Shown one piece after another: positions 26,004 to 34,803 of a DNA stretch of 64,000 nucleotides. The translations under genes were made by a program, and so were the position numbers. This stretch comes from Chitiniphilus shinanonensis DSM 23277. Its GTDB lineage: Bacteria; Pseudomonadota; Gammaproteobacteria; Burkholderiales; Chitinibacteraceae. Under the pieces are notes generated by a model. That model searched no databases and was not told the DNA's origin. It saw only the letters and a program-made list of their open reading frames with translations. Position 1 is the first letter of the stretch. Every line of letters begins with the position of its first letter. The stretch covers positions 186,001 to 250,000 of the forward strand of contig NZ_KB895336.1 of assembly GCF_000374805.1 (NCBI RefSeq), written 5' to 3'.

Positions 26004-26381
26004 ATGGATGAAATCGTGCAGTTGAGCGTGCTGGGCCTGCCGCTGTTCCCGTGCAATTTCGACCCGCTCACCGGCTACGAGCGCACCGGCTTCTGCGCCG
26101 AATGCCAGGGCGACGCGGGGCAGCACACGGTCTGCGCGCAGATGACCGAGGAGTTCCTGGCGTTCTCCGCCGAGCGCGGCAACGACCTCAGCACCCCGCG
26201 CCCCGACTGGGGCTTTCCCGGCCTCAGGCCGGGCGATCACTGGTGTGTCTGCGCCGGACGCTGGATCGAAGCGCTGCTGGAAGGCAAGGCCCCGCCGATC
26301 CTGCTGGCGGCCACCCACGAAGCCATCCTGGAACACCTGTCGCTGGAAACCCTGGTCGAACACGCGCTGGATCGGCCGTAG
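26004..26381 (+). CDS. DUF2237 family protein
   Basis: This 125-residue protein begins after GGAAGGAGAGCGTC. It matches the DUF2237 pattern: VLGLPLFPCNFDPLTGYERTG, HTVCAQMTEEFLAFS, GNDLSTPRPDWGFPGLRPGD, WCVCAGRW and PPILLAATHEAIL. The four conserved Cys may bind metal. The function is unknown. It is a single gene followed by a family-A repeat. Confidence 0.9.
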   Translation: MDEIVQLSVLGLPLFPCNFDPLTGYERTGFCAECQGDAGQHTVCAQMTEEFLAFSAERGNDLSTPRPDWGFPGLRPGDHWCVCAGRWIEALLEGKAPPILLAATHEAILEHLSLETLVEHALDRP

Positions 26382-26397
26382 GCTGGGAGCCGAAACC

Positions 26398-26532
26398 CCA
26401 CGTCTTGAACCACAGAGGACACAGAGAACACAGAGGGGTCACTGAGAAAACCGTACCCCGAAACACCCGAAACTGCTTTGGGGTTCTCTGTGTAACTCCG
26501 TGTTCTCACTGTTCTCTGTGGTTCAAGGTGTG
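26398..26532. repeat. Family A hairpin repeat, copy at 26.4 kb
   Basis: The left arm CACGTCTTGAACCACAGAGG and ACACAGAGAACACAGAGG face the right arm TCTCTGTGTAACTCCGTGTTC and TCTCTGTGGTTCAAGGTGTG. It lies between the convergent 3' ends of the DUF2237 and DUF2238 genes. Confidence 0.8.
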
Positions 26533-26562
26533 GGGGTTCTCAATGTGCCCGGCCTTCGCCCA

Positions 26563-27174
26563 TTACACCGGCTTCACCGCCAGCCGCGCCATCTGCCGGT
26601 CGTGCCAGCGCGACAGCAGTGTCAGCGCCACCAGCGCGCCCAGCAGGGCGAAGCCCATGTCGGACTGGGTGTCCCACTCGTAGCCCTGGGTGCCGAGGAA
26701 TTCGTCCGCGCCCTGGCCCATGATCACCGCCGCGCCCCATTCGATCAGCTCGTACACCGCCGACACCGCCATCGCCACGCAGCCGGAGAGAAAGCCCGCC
26801 ATCAGGCGGTGGCGCGGGTTGAGGTAGCGCCCGCGCAGCAGGATCTCGCGCGCCACCAGCGCCGGCACGAAGCCCTGGGCGAAGTGGCCGATCTTGTCGT
26901 AGGGATTGCGGCTCAGCCCGAACCAGTCCTCCATCCAGAAACCGAGCGGTACGTGGGCGTAGGTGTAGGCGCCGCCGTAGATCAGGATCAGCGCGTGCGC
27001 GGCGATCAGCAGGTACAGCAGCGAGGTGAGCGGAAAACTGCGGCGGGTGGCGATCAGCAGCGGCGCCGCGATCAGCACCGGCAGCACTTCCATCAGCCAG
27101 GTCAGGCGGTCGGTGGGCGAGATGCCGGACACGACCAGTGCGATGGCGACCACGGCGAGCAGCAGGACGGGCAT
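26563..27174 (-). CDS. DUF2238 inner-membrane protein (YjdF-like)
   Basis: This 203-residue protein with about six membrane helices starts at ATG 27174. The family-specific stretches are RSFPLTSLLYLLIAAHALILIYGGAYTYAHVP, RNPYDKIGHFAQGFVPALVARE, YELIEWGAA, FLGTQGYEWDTQSDMGFALLGA and a terminal LSRWHDRQM. The role is unknown. It shares its strand with the small exported protein upstream (60 bp apart). Confidence 0.88.
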   Translation of the reverse strand: MPVLLLAVVAIALVVSGISPTDRLTWLMEVLPVLIAAPLLIATRRSFPLTSLLYLLIAAHALILIYGGAYTYAHVPLGFWMEDWFGLSRNPYDKIGHFAQGFVPALVAREILLRGRYLNPRHRLMAGFLSGCVAMAVSAVYELIEWGAAVIMGQGADEFLGTQGYEWDTQSDMGFALLGALVALTLLSRWHDRQMARLAVKPV

Positions 27175-27233
27175 GGCGGGCGACCCAGGGGCAAAGGACG
27201 CACTATGCCAAAGCCCGGCCGTTGCCGCGAGTG

Positions 27234-27710
27234 TCAGTCCGGCTGGCGCCGCAGGCAGCTGTCCGTCTCCACCTCGGTGGCGCCCGATTGCAGGATGCCC
27301 AGCGCGTAGCCCTTGAGCGCCACCGCGCCCGACAGGCACAGCCGGTCGCCGTCGATGCGATAGGCCAGCTGACGGTCGAGCGGTTGGCCGCCGATATCGC
27401 CCTGCACGTGGAAGATCACATTGCTGCGCTGGAGGTAACGCAGCGCCGCCGCCGGCAGCGGATCGCCCTGTGGCTGGGTGCAGGCGGCGTCGCGGTAGTG
27501 ATGCACGCTGGCGTCGAGGCGGTCGGGGGCGGTGAAGCGCAGTTCGTTGCGTGCCCAGGCCGGGCCGTCGGGCGCGGCGCGGGGCGGCACGGCGGCGCAG
27601 GTTTCGCTCAGCCAGCGGCCGGGCAATGCCTCGGCGGGCGCGGGCGGCGCGGCGCAGCTCAGGCCGGATGCCGCAAGCGCGGCCAGGATGAACAGGGGGC
27701 GACAGGACAT
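27234..27710 (-). CDS. Small exported protein, unknown function
   Basis: This 158-residue protein begins MSCRPLFILAALAASGLSCA, a signal peptide; the Cys near the cleavage site does not make a clean lipobox. The mature part has four Cys and patterns such as PGRWLSETCAAVP and RNELRFTAPDRLDASVHHY, suggesting a small beta-barrel periplasmic protein. No family is recognised. It may be co-transcribed with the DUF2238 gene. Confidence 0.7.
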   Translation of the reverse strand: MSCRPLFILAALAASGLSCAAPPAPAEALPGRWLSETCAAVPPRAAPDGPAWARNELRFTAPDRLDASVHHYRDAACTQPQGDPLPAAALRYLQRSNVIFHVQGDIGGQPLDRQLAYRIDGDRLCLSGAVALKGYALGILQSGATEVETDSCLRRQPD

Positions 27711-27789
27711 GGGTGGCTCCGCTCGGTCGATCCGTCATTGTCGGCACGCCCCGGCCCGCGTCGCGCGTGAAAATGCCGCGCCCGGAACG

Positions 27790-27816
27790 AAAACAGGCCG
27801 CGCGAGGCGGCCTGTT
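27790..27816 (-). terminator. Terminator downstream of metQ
   Basis: On the minus strand an ACAGGCCGCC...GGCCTGT stem is followed by TTTTCG. It sits 26 bp after the metQ stop and ends the metNIQ message. Confidence 0.7.
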
Positions 27817-27841
27817 GCGGGGCGTCGATGCGATCAGGCGA

Positions 27842-28615
27842 TCAGAACGCCGGCACCACCGCGCCCTGGTACTTCTGTTCCAGGAACTGCTTCACTTCCG
27901 GGCTGTGCAGCGCGGCGGCCAGCTTCTTCATGGCCGGGCTGTTCTTGTTGTCCGGGCGGGCCACCAGGATGTTCACGTAGGGCGACTGCTTGCCTTCGAT
28001 GGCCAGCGCGTCCTTGGACGGGTTCAGCTTGGCTTCCAGCGCGTAGTTGGTGTTGATCAGCGCCAGGTCCACCTGGTTCAGCACGCGCGGCAGGGTGGCG
28101 GCTTCCAGTTCCTTGATCTTCAGCTGCTTGGGGTTGCCGGCGATGTCCTTCACCGTGGCCAGGATGTTCTTGTTGTCCTTCAGCTTGATCACGCCGGCCT
28201 TGTCCAGCAGCAGCAGCGCGCGGCCACCGTTGGTGGGGTCGTTCGGGATCGCCACGGTGGCGCCCTTCGGCAGGTCGGCCAGCTTCTTGATCTTGGTCGA
28301 GTAGGCGCCGAACGGCTCGACGTGCACGCCGGTGACCACCACCAGGTTGGTGCCCTTGCCCTTGTTGAATTCATCGAGGTAGGGCTTGTGCTGGAAGAAG
28401 TTGGCGTCCAGGCGCTTCTCGGCCACCTGCACGTTCGGCTGCACGTAGTCGGTGAACACCTTCACGTCCAACTCGACGCCCTGCTTGGCGAGCTGCGGCT
28501 TCACGAATTCCAGGATTTCGGCGTGCGGCACGGCGGTGGCGGCCACGGTCAGCTTGTCGGCGGCGTGGGCCGACAGGGCCGCGAACGCGGCGACGAGTGC
28601 GAGCAGTTTCTTCAT
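27842..28615 (-). CDS. metQ: Methionine ABC transporter substrate-binding protein
   Basis: This 257-residue periplasmic protein of the NlpA/MetQ family captures methionine. Conserved stretches are ATAVPHAEILEFVKPQLAKQG, FTDYVQPN, DANFFQHKPYLDEFN, IPNDPTNGGRALLLL and ALINTNYA. The signal is MKKLLALVAAFAALSAHA|AD: a cleavable type I signal rather than the lipobox usual in MetQ, so the protein is probably soluble. It is last in the metN-metI-metQ unit, 124 bp after metI. Confidence 0.94.
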   Translation of the reverse strand: MKKLLALVAAFAALSAHAADKLTVAATAVPHAEILEFVKPQLAKQGVELDVKVFTDYVQPNVQVAEKRLDANFFQHKPYLDEFNKGKGTNLVVVTGVHVEPFGAYSTKIKKLADLPKGATVAIPNDPTNGGRALLLLDKAGVIKLKDNKNILATVKDIAGNPKQLKIKELEAATLPRVLNQVDLALINTNYALEAKLNPSKDALAIEGKQSPYVNILVARPDNKNSPAMKKLAAALHSPEVKQFLEQKYQGAVVPAF

Positions 28616-28739
28616 TGGATGTTCCTTTTGGGAGGGGAGGATGCGGCCGTTCGGGGTTGGCCCGGCGGCGCGAATGGATACTTCAGGCCAGCGCCGTGGC
28701 GCTGGCGGAACTACATCGGAAGGCGAGTCGGGCCATGCG

Positions 28740-29405
28740 TCATTTCCGCGAAAAGTGCACCACCAGCCGGTCGCCCAGCATCTGCAAACCCTGCACCAGC
28801 ACCACCAGCAGCACCACGGTCACGATCATCACGTCAGTCTGGTAACGCTGGTAGCCGTAGCGGATCGCCAGGTCGCCCAGGCCGCCGCCGCCGATGACGC
28901 CGCTCATGGCGGTATACGACACCAGCGTGATCGCGGTGACGGTGACGGCGGCGACGATGCCGGGCAGCGCCTCGGGCAACAGCGCGTGCAGCACGATCTG
29001 GCGGGTGCTGGCACCCATCGCCTGGGTGGCCTCGACGATGCCGCGATCCACTTCGCGCAGCGCGGTCTCCACCAGCCGGGCGAAGAACGGCGTGGCGCCG
29101 ACCACCAGGGTGGGAATGGCGCCGGCCACGCCCAGCGAGGTGCCGGTGATCAGCACCGTGACCGGGATCATCAGGATGATCAGGATCACGAACGGGATCG
29201 AGCGCACCACGTTGGCGACGAACGACAGCACGCCGAACAGCAGCGGCTGCTCCAGCATCTGGCGGCGCGCGGTGAGGAACAGCAGCACGCCCAGCGGCAG
29301 GCCCAGCAGCACGGTGAACAGCAGCGAGCCGCCCAGCATGGCCAGCGTATCCAGCGTGGCGGTCCAGATTTCCGCCCAATCGATGTTGACGAACAGTTGG
29401 TTCAT
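28740..29405 (-). CDS. metI: Methionine ABC transporter permease
   Basis: This 221-residue permease has about five membrane helices. The ABC-coupling (EAA) loop is seen as [26 protein letters not shown], and the MetI-typical [12 protein letters not shown] and [21 protein letters not shown] are present. Its ATG overlaps the metN stop by 4 bp. Confidence 0.95.
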   Translation of the reverse strand: MNQLFVNIDWAEIWTATLDTLAMLGGSLLFTVLLGLPLGVLLFLTARRQMLEQPLLFGVLSFVANVVRSIPFVILIILMIPVTVLITGTSLGVAGAIPTLVVGATPFFARLVETALREVDRGIVEATQAMGASTRQIVLHALLPEALPGIVAAVTVTAITLVSYTAMSGVIGGGGLGDLAIRYGYQRYQTDVMIVTVVLLVVLVQGLQMLGDRLVVHFSRK

Positions 29406-30412
29406 GGGCGCAGCACCTCCACCGTGATCCGGCGCGCGGCCAGTTGTTGCAGCGCGGCATCCACGCCGTCGCCGGTGAATGCCACCGTGAGCTGCCCGTA
29501 GGGGCTCTCCTTGATGCGGTCGATGCGGCCGGCCAGGATGCTGAAATCGATGCCGGTGTTACGCGCCACGTCGCCCAGCACCGGCGCGTAGGTGGCATCG
29601 CCCTTGAAGGTCAGCCGCACCACGCGGCCGGGCACGTGGGCGTAGTCGTCCACCTGCTCGCCCTCGTCCACGTGCTCGGCCTCCAGCACGAAGCGGCGGG
29701 TGGTCGGGTGCTGCGGATGCAGGAACACCTCGGCCACCGGGCCCAGCTCCACCACGCGCCCGGCGTCCAGCACCGCCACGCGGTCGCACACGGTGCGCAC
29801 CACGTCCATCTCGTGGGTGATGATGACGATGGTCAGCCCCAGCTCGCGGTTGATCTCGGCCAAGAGCCGCAGCACCGAGCGGGTGGTCTGCGGGTCGAGC
29901 GCGCTGGTGGCCTCGTCGCACAGCAGGATGGAAGGCTCGGTCGCCAGCGCGCGGGCGATGCCCACCCGCTGCTTCTGCCCGCCCGACAGCTGCGCCGGAT
30001 ACTTGTCGGCGTGCTCGGTGAGGCCGACGCGGGCCAGCAGCGCCGCCACCCGCGCCTTGATCGCGGGCGCGTCGCGCAGGCCCGCCAGCTTCAGCGGAAA
30101 CGCCACGTTCTCGGCCACGGTCTTGGACGACAGCAGGTTGAAGTGCTGGAAGATCATGCCGATGCCGCGGCGCAGGTCGCGCAGGCCGGCATCGGGCAGC
30201 GCGGTGATGTCGCGGCCGTCGATCAGCACCTGGCCCTGGGTGGGGCGCTCCAGCAGGTTGATCAGGCGCACCAGCGTGGATTTGCCGGCGCCGGAATGGC
30301 CGATGATGCCGAACACCTCGCCGGCGGCGATCTCGAAGTCGATGCCCGCCAGCGCCGGCACATCCTTGCCGGCGACCAGGTACGACTTGTGGATATTCTG
30401 GAAACGAATCAC
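29402..30412 (-). CDS. metN: Methionine ABC transporter ATP-binding protein
   Basis: This 336-residue ATPase has Walker [10 protein letters not shown], signature [16 protein letters not shown], Walker [14 protein letters not shown] and H-loop ITHEMDVV. After about residue 250 comes the C-terminal NIL domain ([24 protein letters not shown]) that binds methionine and inhibits transport when the cytoplasmic pool is high. It is first gene of the metNIQ operon. Confidence 0.95.
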   Translation of the reverse strand: MIRFQNIHKSYLVAGKDVPALAGIDFEIAAGEVFGIIGHSGAGKSTLVRLINLLERPTQGQVLIDGRDITALPDAGLRDLRRGIGMIFQHFNLLSSKTVAENVAFPLKLAGLRDAPAIKARVAALLARVGLTEHADKYPAQLSGGQKQRVGIARALATEPSILLCDEATSALDPQTTRSVLRLLAEINRELGLTIVIITHEMDVVRTVCDRVAVLDAGRVVELGPVAEVFLHPQHPTTRRFVLEAEHVDEGEQVDDYAHVPGRVVRLTFKGDATYAPVLGDVARNTGIDFSILAGRIDRIKESPYGQLTVAFTGDGVDAALQQLAARRITVEVLRP

Positions 30413-30644
30413 GACGCGCTCTTGTGGATATTGCTTTTATTGGTCCGCAGTATGGCCGATGGCGGGGGGAGCCTGCTGTAAGCGCCTGTTCGTGCGCGCG
30501 AAGGCAGACGACTTCCCTGACGATCGCGCGATTGTAGAAGCCTGGCGGAACGTCGGATATTAGCGCTAACCGTTATAAAGCCAAAAATCTTATGGCGATA
30601 TGCAAATATCGCTCGGCTGCTGTGGGTAACGCCTGCATTGGTAA

Positions 30645-30842
30645 CCCTAAATCTTGAAACACAGAGAGCACAGAGAACACGGAGATTCACAGAGAAAGGC
30701 GAAAGGACGAGCAAGGCATGGTGCTCGCCCGCCATCTGGATATTTGTCGCCGCGCCCCATGCCGATTCCGCTTCGCTCTTTCTTCTGCTTTTCTCCGTGG
30801 GACTCCGTGTTCTCTGTGCCCTCTGTGTTTCAAGATTTAGGG
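30645..30842. repeat. Family A hairpin repeat, copy at 30.7 kb
   Basis: The left arm AAATCTTGAAACACAGAGAG and CACAGAGAACACGGAG faces the right arm CTCCGTGTTCTCTGTGCCCT and CTGTGTTTCAAGATTT. The centre of about 95 bp is not repetitive. It lies in the gap between the divergent metN and DUF2339 genes. The 230 bp between metN and this repeat is AT-rich around 30560-30620 and probably contains the metN promoter; no riboswitch was recognised there. Confidence 0.85.
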
Positions 30843-31029
30843 TTTGGGTTTCCACCCGACACCTCCCCCACCGCGGTTTGCCCCCTTTCCCCCACTGCCT
30901 ATACACTGCGTCGACATCAATTGCTTACGCGAAACCAAACAGGTATTTGGGTAAGCCGCAAGACCACGGCGAAGCGTGGCGACGGGCGCGCGGCGCCGGT
31001 CAGCAAGAACAGGGCAGGGGGGCGGTGCG

Positions 31030-34000
31030 ATGGAATGGATACTGGTCATTGGCGGGCTATTGCTCGGCGCGTTGTTCGGCTCAGCGATCGGCGACAGCGC
31101 CATGGGCGCGGTGGTCGGCCTCGGCATCGCGCTGGCGATCATCGCCGGACGGGTGCAGGAGGCGCAGCGCCGGCTCCAGCGCGATCTGGAGGCGTTCATC
31201 AAGCGCTTCGATCACGGCACCGGGGTGATGCACCAGCGGGTGCTGACGCTAGAGCGCCATGCCAGCGGCGCCCCGGCCCCGGCGGCGGCTGACGAGACGC
31301 TCGCGGAGCCGGTTCCGCTGGCCGACGCGGCGGCTGAGGTCGCCGAACCCGCGCCGGCCGAACGCCAGGTCGCGCCCACGCCAGCCGCCGCGCTCTCCAA
31401 CGAAGCGCTCCAGGCGGCGCTGGACCTGCCCGGGTCGGCGCCCGCCGAAGTTGCGCAGCCCGAGACGTCCGAACCGGCGTTGCTGGAGATCGCCCCGTCG
31501 GTCGAGGCCGAAGCCACCACGCCATTGGCCGTCGAGCCGATCGAGATCGACGCCGCGGCCAGCGAAGTCTCCGCCGCCGAATCCGCACCGGCCGAAGCCA
31601 AGCCATCCATTTCTGCACCCGCCGCCAAACCCGCCGCGCCGGTCGTGCCGCGCGTTCCCGCGCAACCGGACATCTTCGAGCGCGCCTACAACGCCGCGCG
31701 CGACTGGCTGCTGGGCGGCAACACCGTGCTGCGCATCGGCGTGGTGCTGTTGTTCCTCGGTCTGGCCTTCCTGCTGCGCTACGCCACCGAAGGCATGGTG
31801 ATGCCGCCGCAGGCGCCGTACCTGGGCACCGCCGCAGCCGCGCTGGCGCTGCTGGGCCTGGGCTGGTGGCTGCGCGGGCGCCGCGCCGGCTACGCGCTGA
31901 TCCTGCAAGGCACCGGCGTCGCGGTGCTGTATCTCACGGTGTTCGCCGGCATCAAGCTCTATCCCGAACTGAACGATGGCGCGATCCTGATCCCGGCCAG
32001 CGCCGGCTTCGTGCTGCTGGTGCTGGTGTCGGTGTTCGCCGCCGTGCTCGCGGTATTGCAGGACGCGCGCGGCATGGCCGCCGCCGCCGCGCTGGGCGGC
32101 TTCGCCACGCCGATCCTGGCGTCCACCGGCGGCGGCAACCACGTGGCGTTGTTCAGCTACTTTGCGCTGCTCAACGCCGGCATCTTCGCCATCGCCTGGT
32201 TCAAGGCGTGGCGCGTGCTCAACCTGATCGGCTTCGTTGGCACCTTCGGCATCGGCTTCGCCTGGGGCCTTCGCGGCTACCGCCCGGAACTGTTCGCCAG
32301 CACCGAGCCGTTCCTGATCCTGTTCTTCCTGATGTACCTGGCCATCGGCCTGCTGTTCGCCCGGCGCAAGCTGCGCGAGGCCGGCGACGCGCCCGCCGAG
32401 GGCGACCGCCAGGCGCTGCTGCACTGGTCGCTGCGCCAGGGCGACTACCTGGACGGCACGGTGCTGTTCGGCACCCCGCTGATCGGCTTCGGCCTGCAAT
32501 ACGCGGTGATCCGCCACCTGGAATTCGGCGCCGCCTTCAGCGCGCTGGCGCTGGGGCTGATCTACCTGGGACTGGCGCGACTGCTCAGCGGCCGCCGCGT
32601 GCTGCTGCTGATGGAAGCCTGCCTGGCGCTGGGCGTGGTGTTCGCCAGCCTGGCGATCCCGCTGGGCCTGGACGCGCGCTGGACCTCGGCCGCCTGGGCG
32701 GTGGAAGGCGCCGGCATCTACTGGCTGGGCCTGCGACAACGCCGCCCGGTGGCGCGCGGCTTCGCCCTGCTGTTGCAACTGGGCGCGATGCTGGCCTTCC
32801 TCGGCGACCTGCGCAGCGGCACCGATACCGTGCTGGACGGGGCGCCGCTGGGGGCATTGATGCTGGGCGTCGCACTGCTGTTCGGCTGGTGGCAGGCGCG
32901 ACGCCAGCGCGACGCGCTGGCCGACTGGGAGCCCGGCGTGCAGCCGTGGCTGGCCGGGCTGGGGCTGGGTTTCGTCTACCTGATCGCCGCGCTGTGCCTG
33001 GGCGTGACCGGCACCGCCATCGCCTGGGCGCTGGCCGGGCTGGCGACGGTGTTCGCCGGCCTGCGGCTGGGCTCGCGCACCTTCCTCGGCTGCGCCTTCG
33101 CGGTGCAGTTGCTGGGCGGCGCGCTGTTCCTGCTCAACCTGGACGGCGCCGGCCTGGGCAGCGGCGCCGGGCTGGGCGACGGCTGGCGCGATCTGCTGAC
33201 CGCGTCGCTGGTCGGGCTGGCGCTGATCGGCGGCATGGTCTGCGCCGCGCGCGACGACAAGGTGCGCGCCGACAAGGCGCTGCTGACCGGCCTGAGCGTG
33301 GTGCTGCTGGCCGGATTGGTGCTGATCAATCTCGCCGTGCTGTTCGTGCTGCCGTGGCGCGTTGCCAGCGCGGTATGGGGCGGCAGCGGCCTGTTGATCG
33401 CCTGGCTGTGCCTGGGGCTGCGCCAGCGCGTCGGCTTCGTGTTCGGGCTGGTGTTGCAGGGGGTGGGCGGCTTGAGCTTCCTGCTGCTGGGCCCGGCGTT
33501 GTTCGGCCCGGCCGACCCCGCGCTCGCCCCGCTGGCGCATGCCGGCTTCTGGACCCCGGCGGTGCTGTCGCTGGCGGCGCTGGTCGGTGCCTGGCGCCTG
33601 CATCGCGCGGCGGTGCGCGAAGAGGCCGCGCCGCTGGGTGCGGCCACGCTGCAACCGCTGGCCACCGTGCTGCTGTACTGGGGTGTGGGCTGGTGGGCGC
33701 TGACCGCGCTGGGCGAGGTCGTGCGCTTCGTCGAGCCGGCGCTGCGCGATCACCTGCTGCTGGCGGTGGCCGCGTTCAGCGTGCTGGCGTGGCAATGGCT
33801 GGCGCGGCGCGAACGCTGGCATGCGCTGGCGCTGGTCTGCGTGGCCCTGCCGGTGCTCGGCCTGCCGGTATTGCTGCTCGGCCTGGAGGCGGGCGACTAC
33901 CTGCCGTTGGCCGACTGGGGCTGGCTGGCCTGGCCGGCGCTGGCGCTGGCGCATTGGACCGCGTTGCGCCGGCTGGACGACCTGCTGCCCGCGCGGCTGG

Positions 34001-34803
34001 TGCGCGTCGGCCATCTGGTCGGCTGCTGGCTGCTGCTGTGGGTGGCGGCGCAGGAGCTGCGCATGCTGCTCGCACTGCTGGCCGAGCACGACAACGCCTG
34101 GCGCTGGCTGGGCTGGATGCTGGTGCCGAGCGCCTTCCTGGCGCTGATGGCCGGCACCCGCCGCCTGCCGTGGCCGGTGGCCGCGTATCCGGCCACCTAC
34201 CGCATCGAGGCCGCCCTGCCGGTGGCGGCGCTGACGCTGTTATGGTTCTGGCTGGCCAACCTGTTCAGCGACGGCGCGGCCGCGCCGTTGCCCTACCTGC
34301 CGCTGCTCAACCCGCTGGAGCTGGGCGCGCTGATCGCGCTGGCCGCCACCTATCGCTGGGCCGACTACGCGCTGGCGTCGCAGGCGGCGCCCCGGCCGGT
34401 GTGGCGGCGCGCGTTGCTGGCGGTGGCCGGCGCGTCGGTGCTGCTGTTGCTGACCCAGGCGGTGTGCCGCACCGTGCATCACTGGAGCGGCGTGCCGTTC
34501 GAGCAGGTCGCCCTGCTGGGCTCGATGCAGGTGCAGGCCGGCTGGTCCATCGTCTGGACGCTGTGCGCGCTGGCGCTGATGGTGTTCGGCCATCGCCGCG
34601 TCGATCGCGAGCTGTGGATGGTCGGCGCCGCGTTGATCGGCGTGGTGGTGGTCAAGCTGTTCTTCGTCGAGCTGGGCAACCGCGGCGGGCTGGAGCGCAT
34701 CGTGTCGTTCATCGGCGTCGGCGTGCTGCTGCTGATCGTCGGCTATTTCTCGCCGCTGCCGCCGCGCCGTGCGCCGGCCGTGCCCGAACCGGAGCAACCA
34801 TGA
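31030..34803 (+). CDS. DUF2339 polytopic membrane protein
   Basis: This 1257-residue protein begins at ATG 31030 with a glycine-rich hydrophobic hairpin (ILVIGGLLLGALFGSAIG), then a coiled-coil-like stretch with EAQRRLQRDLEAF, then an Ala/Pro/Glu-rich linker to about residue 215. The family core follows, starting RAYNAARDWLLGGNTVLRIG and continuing through more than twenty membrane helices to the C-terminus. The PF10101 family has no established biochemical role. The stop overlaps the next gene by 4 bp; DUF2339 and DUF3999 genes pair widely, which suggests a shared envelope function. Confidence 0.92.
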   Translation: MEWILVIGGLLLGALFGSAIGDSAMGAVVGLGIALAIIAGRVQEAQRRLQRDLEAFIKRFDHGTGVMHQRVLTLERHASGAPAPAAADETLAEPVPLADAAAEVAEPAPAERQVAPTPAAALSNEALQAALDLPGSAPAEVAQPETSEPALLEIAPSVEAEATTPLAVEPIEIDAAASEVSAAESAPAEAKPSISAPAAKPAAPVVPRVPAQPDIFERAYNAARDWLLGGNTVLRIGVVLLFLGLAFLLRYATEGMVMPPQAPYLGTAAAALALLGLGWWLRGRRAGYALILQGTGVAVLYLTVFAGIKLYPELNDGAILIPASAGFVLLVLVSVFAAVLAVLQDARGMAAAAALGGFATPILASTGGGNHVALFSYFALLNAGIFAIAWFKAWRVLNLIGFVGTFGIGFAWGLRGYRPELFASTEPFLILFFLMYLAIGLLFARRKLREAGDAPAEGDRQALLHWSLRQGDYLDGTVLFGTPLIGFGLQYAVIRHLEFGAAFSALALGLIYLGLARLLSGRRVLLLMEACLALGVVFASLAIPLGLDARWTSAAWAVEGAGIYWLGLRQRRPVARGFALLLQLGAMLAFLGDLRSGTDTVLDGAPLGALMLGVALLFGWWQARRQRDALADWEPGVQPWLAGLGLGFVYLIAALCLGVTGTAIAWALAGLATVFAGLRLGSRTFLGCAFAVQLLGGALFLLNLDGAGLGSGAGLGDGWRDLLTASLVGLALIGGMVCAARDDKVRADKALLTGLSVVLLAGLVLINLAVLFVLPWRVASAVWGGSGLLIAWLCLGLRQRVGFVFGLVLQGVGGLSFLLLGPALFGPADPALAPLAHAGFWTPAVLSLAALVGAWRLHRAAVREEAAPLGAATLQPLATVLLYWGVGWWALTALGEVVRFVEPALRDHLLLAVAAFSVLAWQWLARRERWHALALVCVALPVLGLPVLLLGLEAGDYLPLADWGWLAWPALALAHWTALRRLDDLLPARLVRVGHLVGCWLLLWVAAQELRMLLALLAEHDNAWRWLGWMLVPSAFLALMAGTRRLPWPVAAYPATYRIEAALPVAALTLLWFWLANLFSDGAAAPLPYLPLLNPLELGALIALAATYRWADYALASQAAPRPVWRRALLAVAGASVLLLLTQAVCRTVHHWSGVPFEQVALLGSMQVQAGWSIVWTLCALALMVFGHRRVDRELWMVGAALIGVVVVKLFFVELGNRGGLERIVSFIGVGVLLLIVGYFSPLPPRRAPAVPEPEQP

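Noticed and set aside
30413-30640. Riboswitch upstream of metN
   Set aside because: No SAM-riboswitch consensus could be recognised; the region is only AT-rich with a likely promoter.
31249-34089. 946-codon frame on the minus strand opposite the DUF2339 gene
   Set aside because: It is a mirror of a long Leu/Ala-rich membrane gene: Gln/Arg/His-rich, no motifs, no ribosome binding site.
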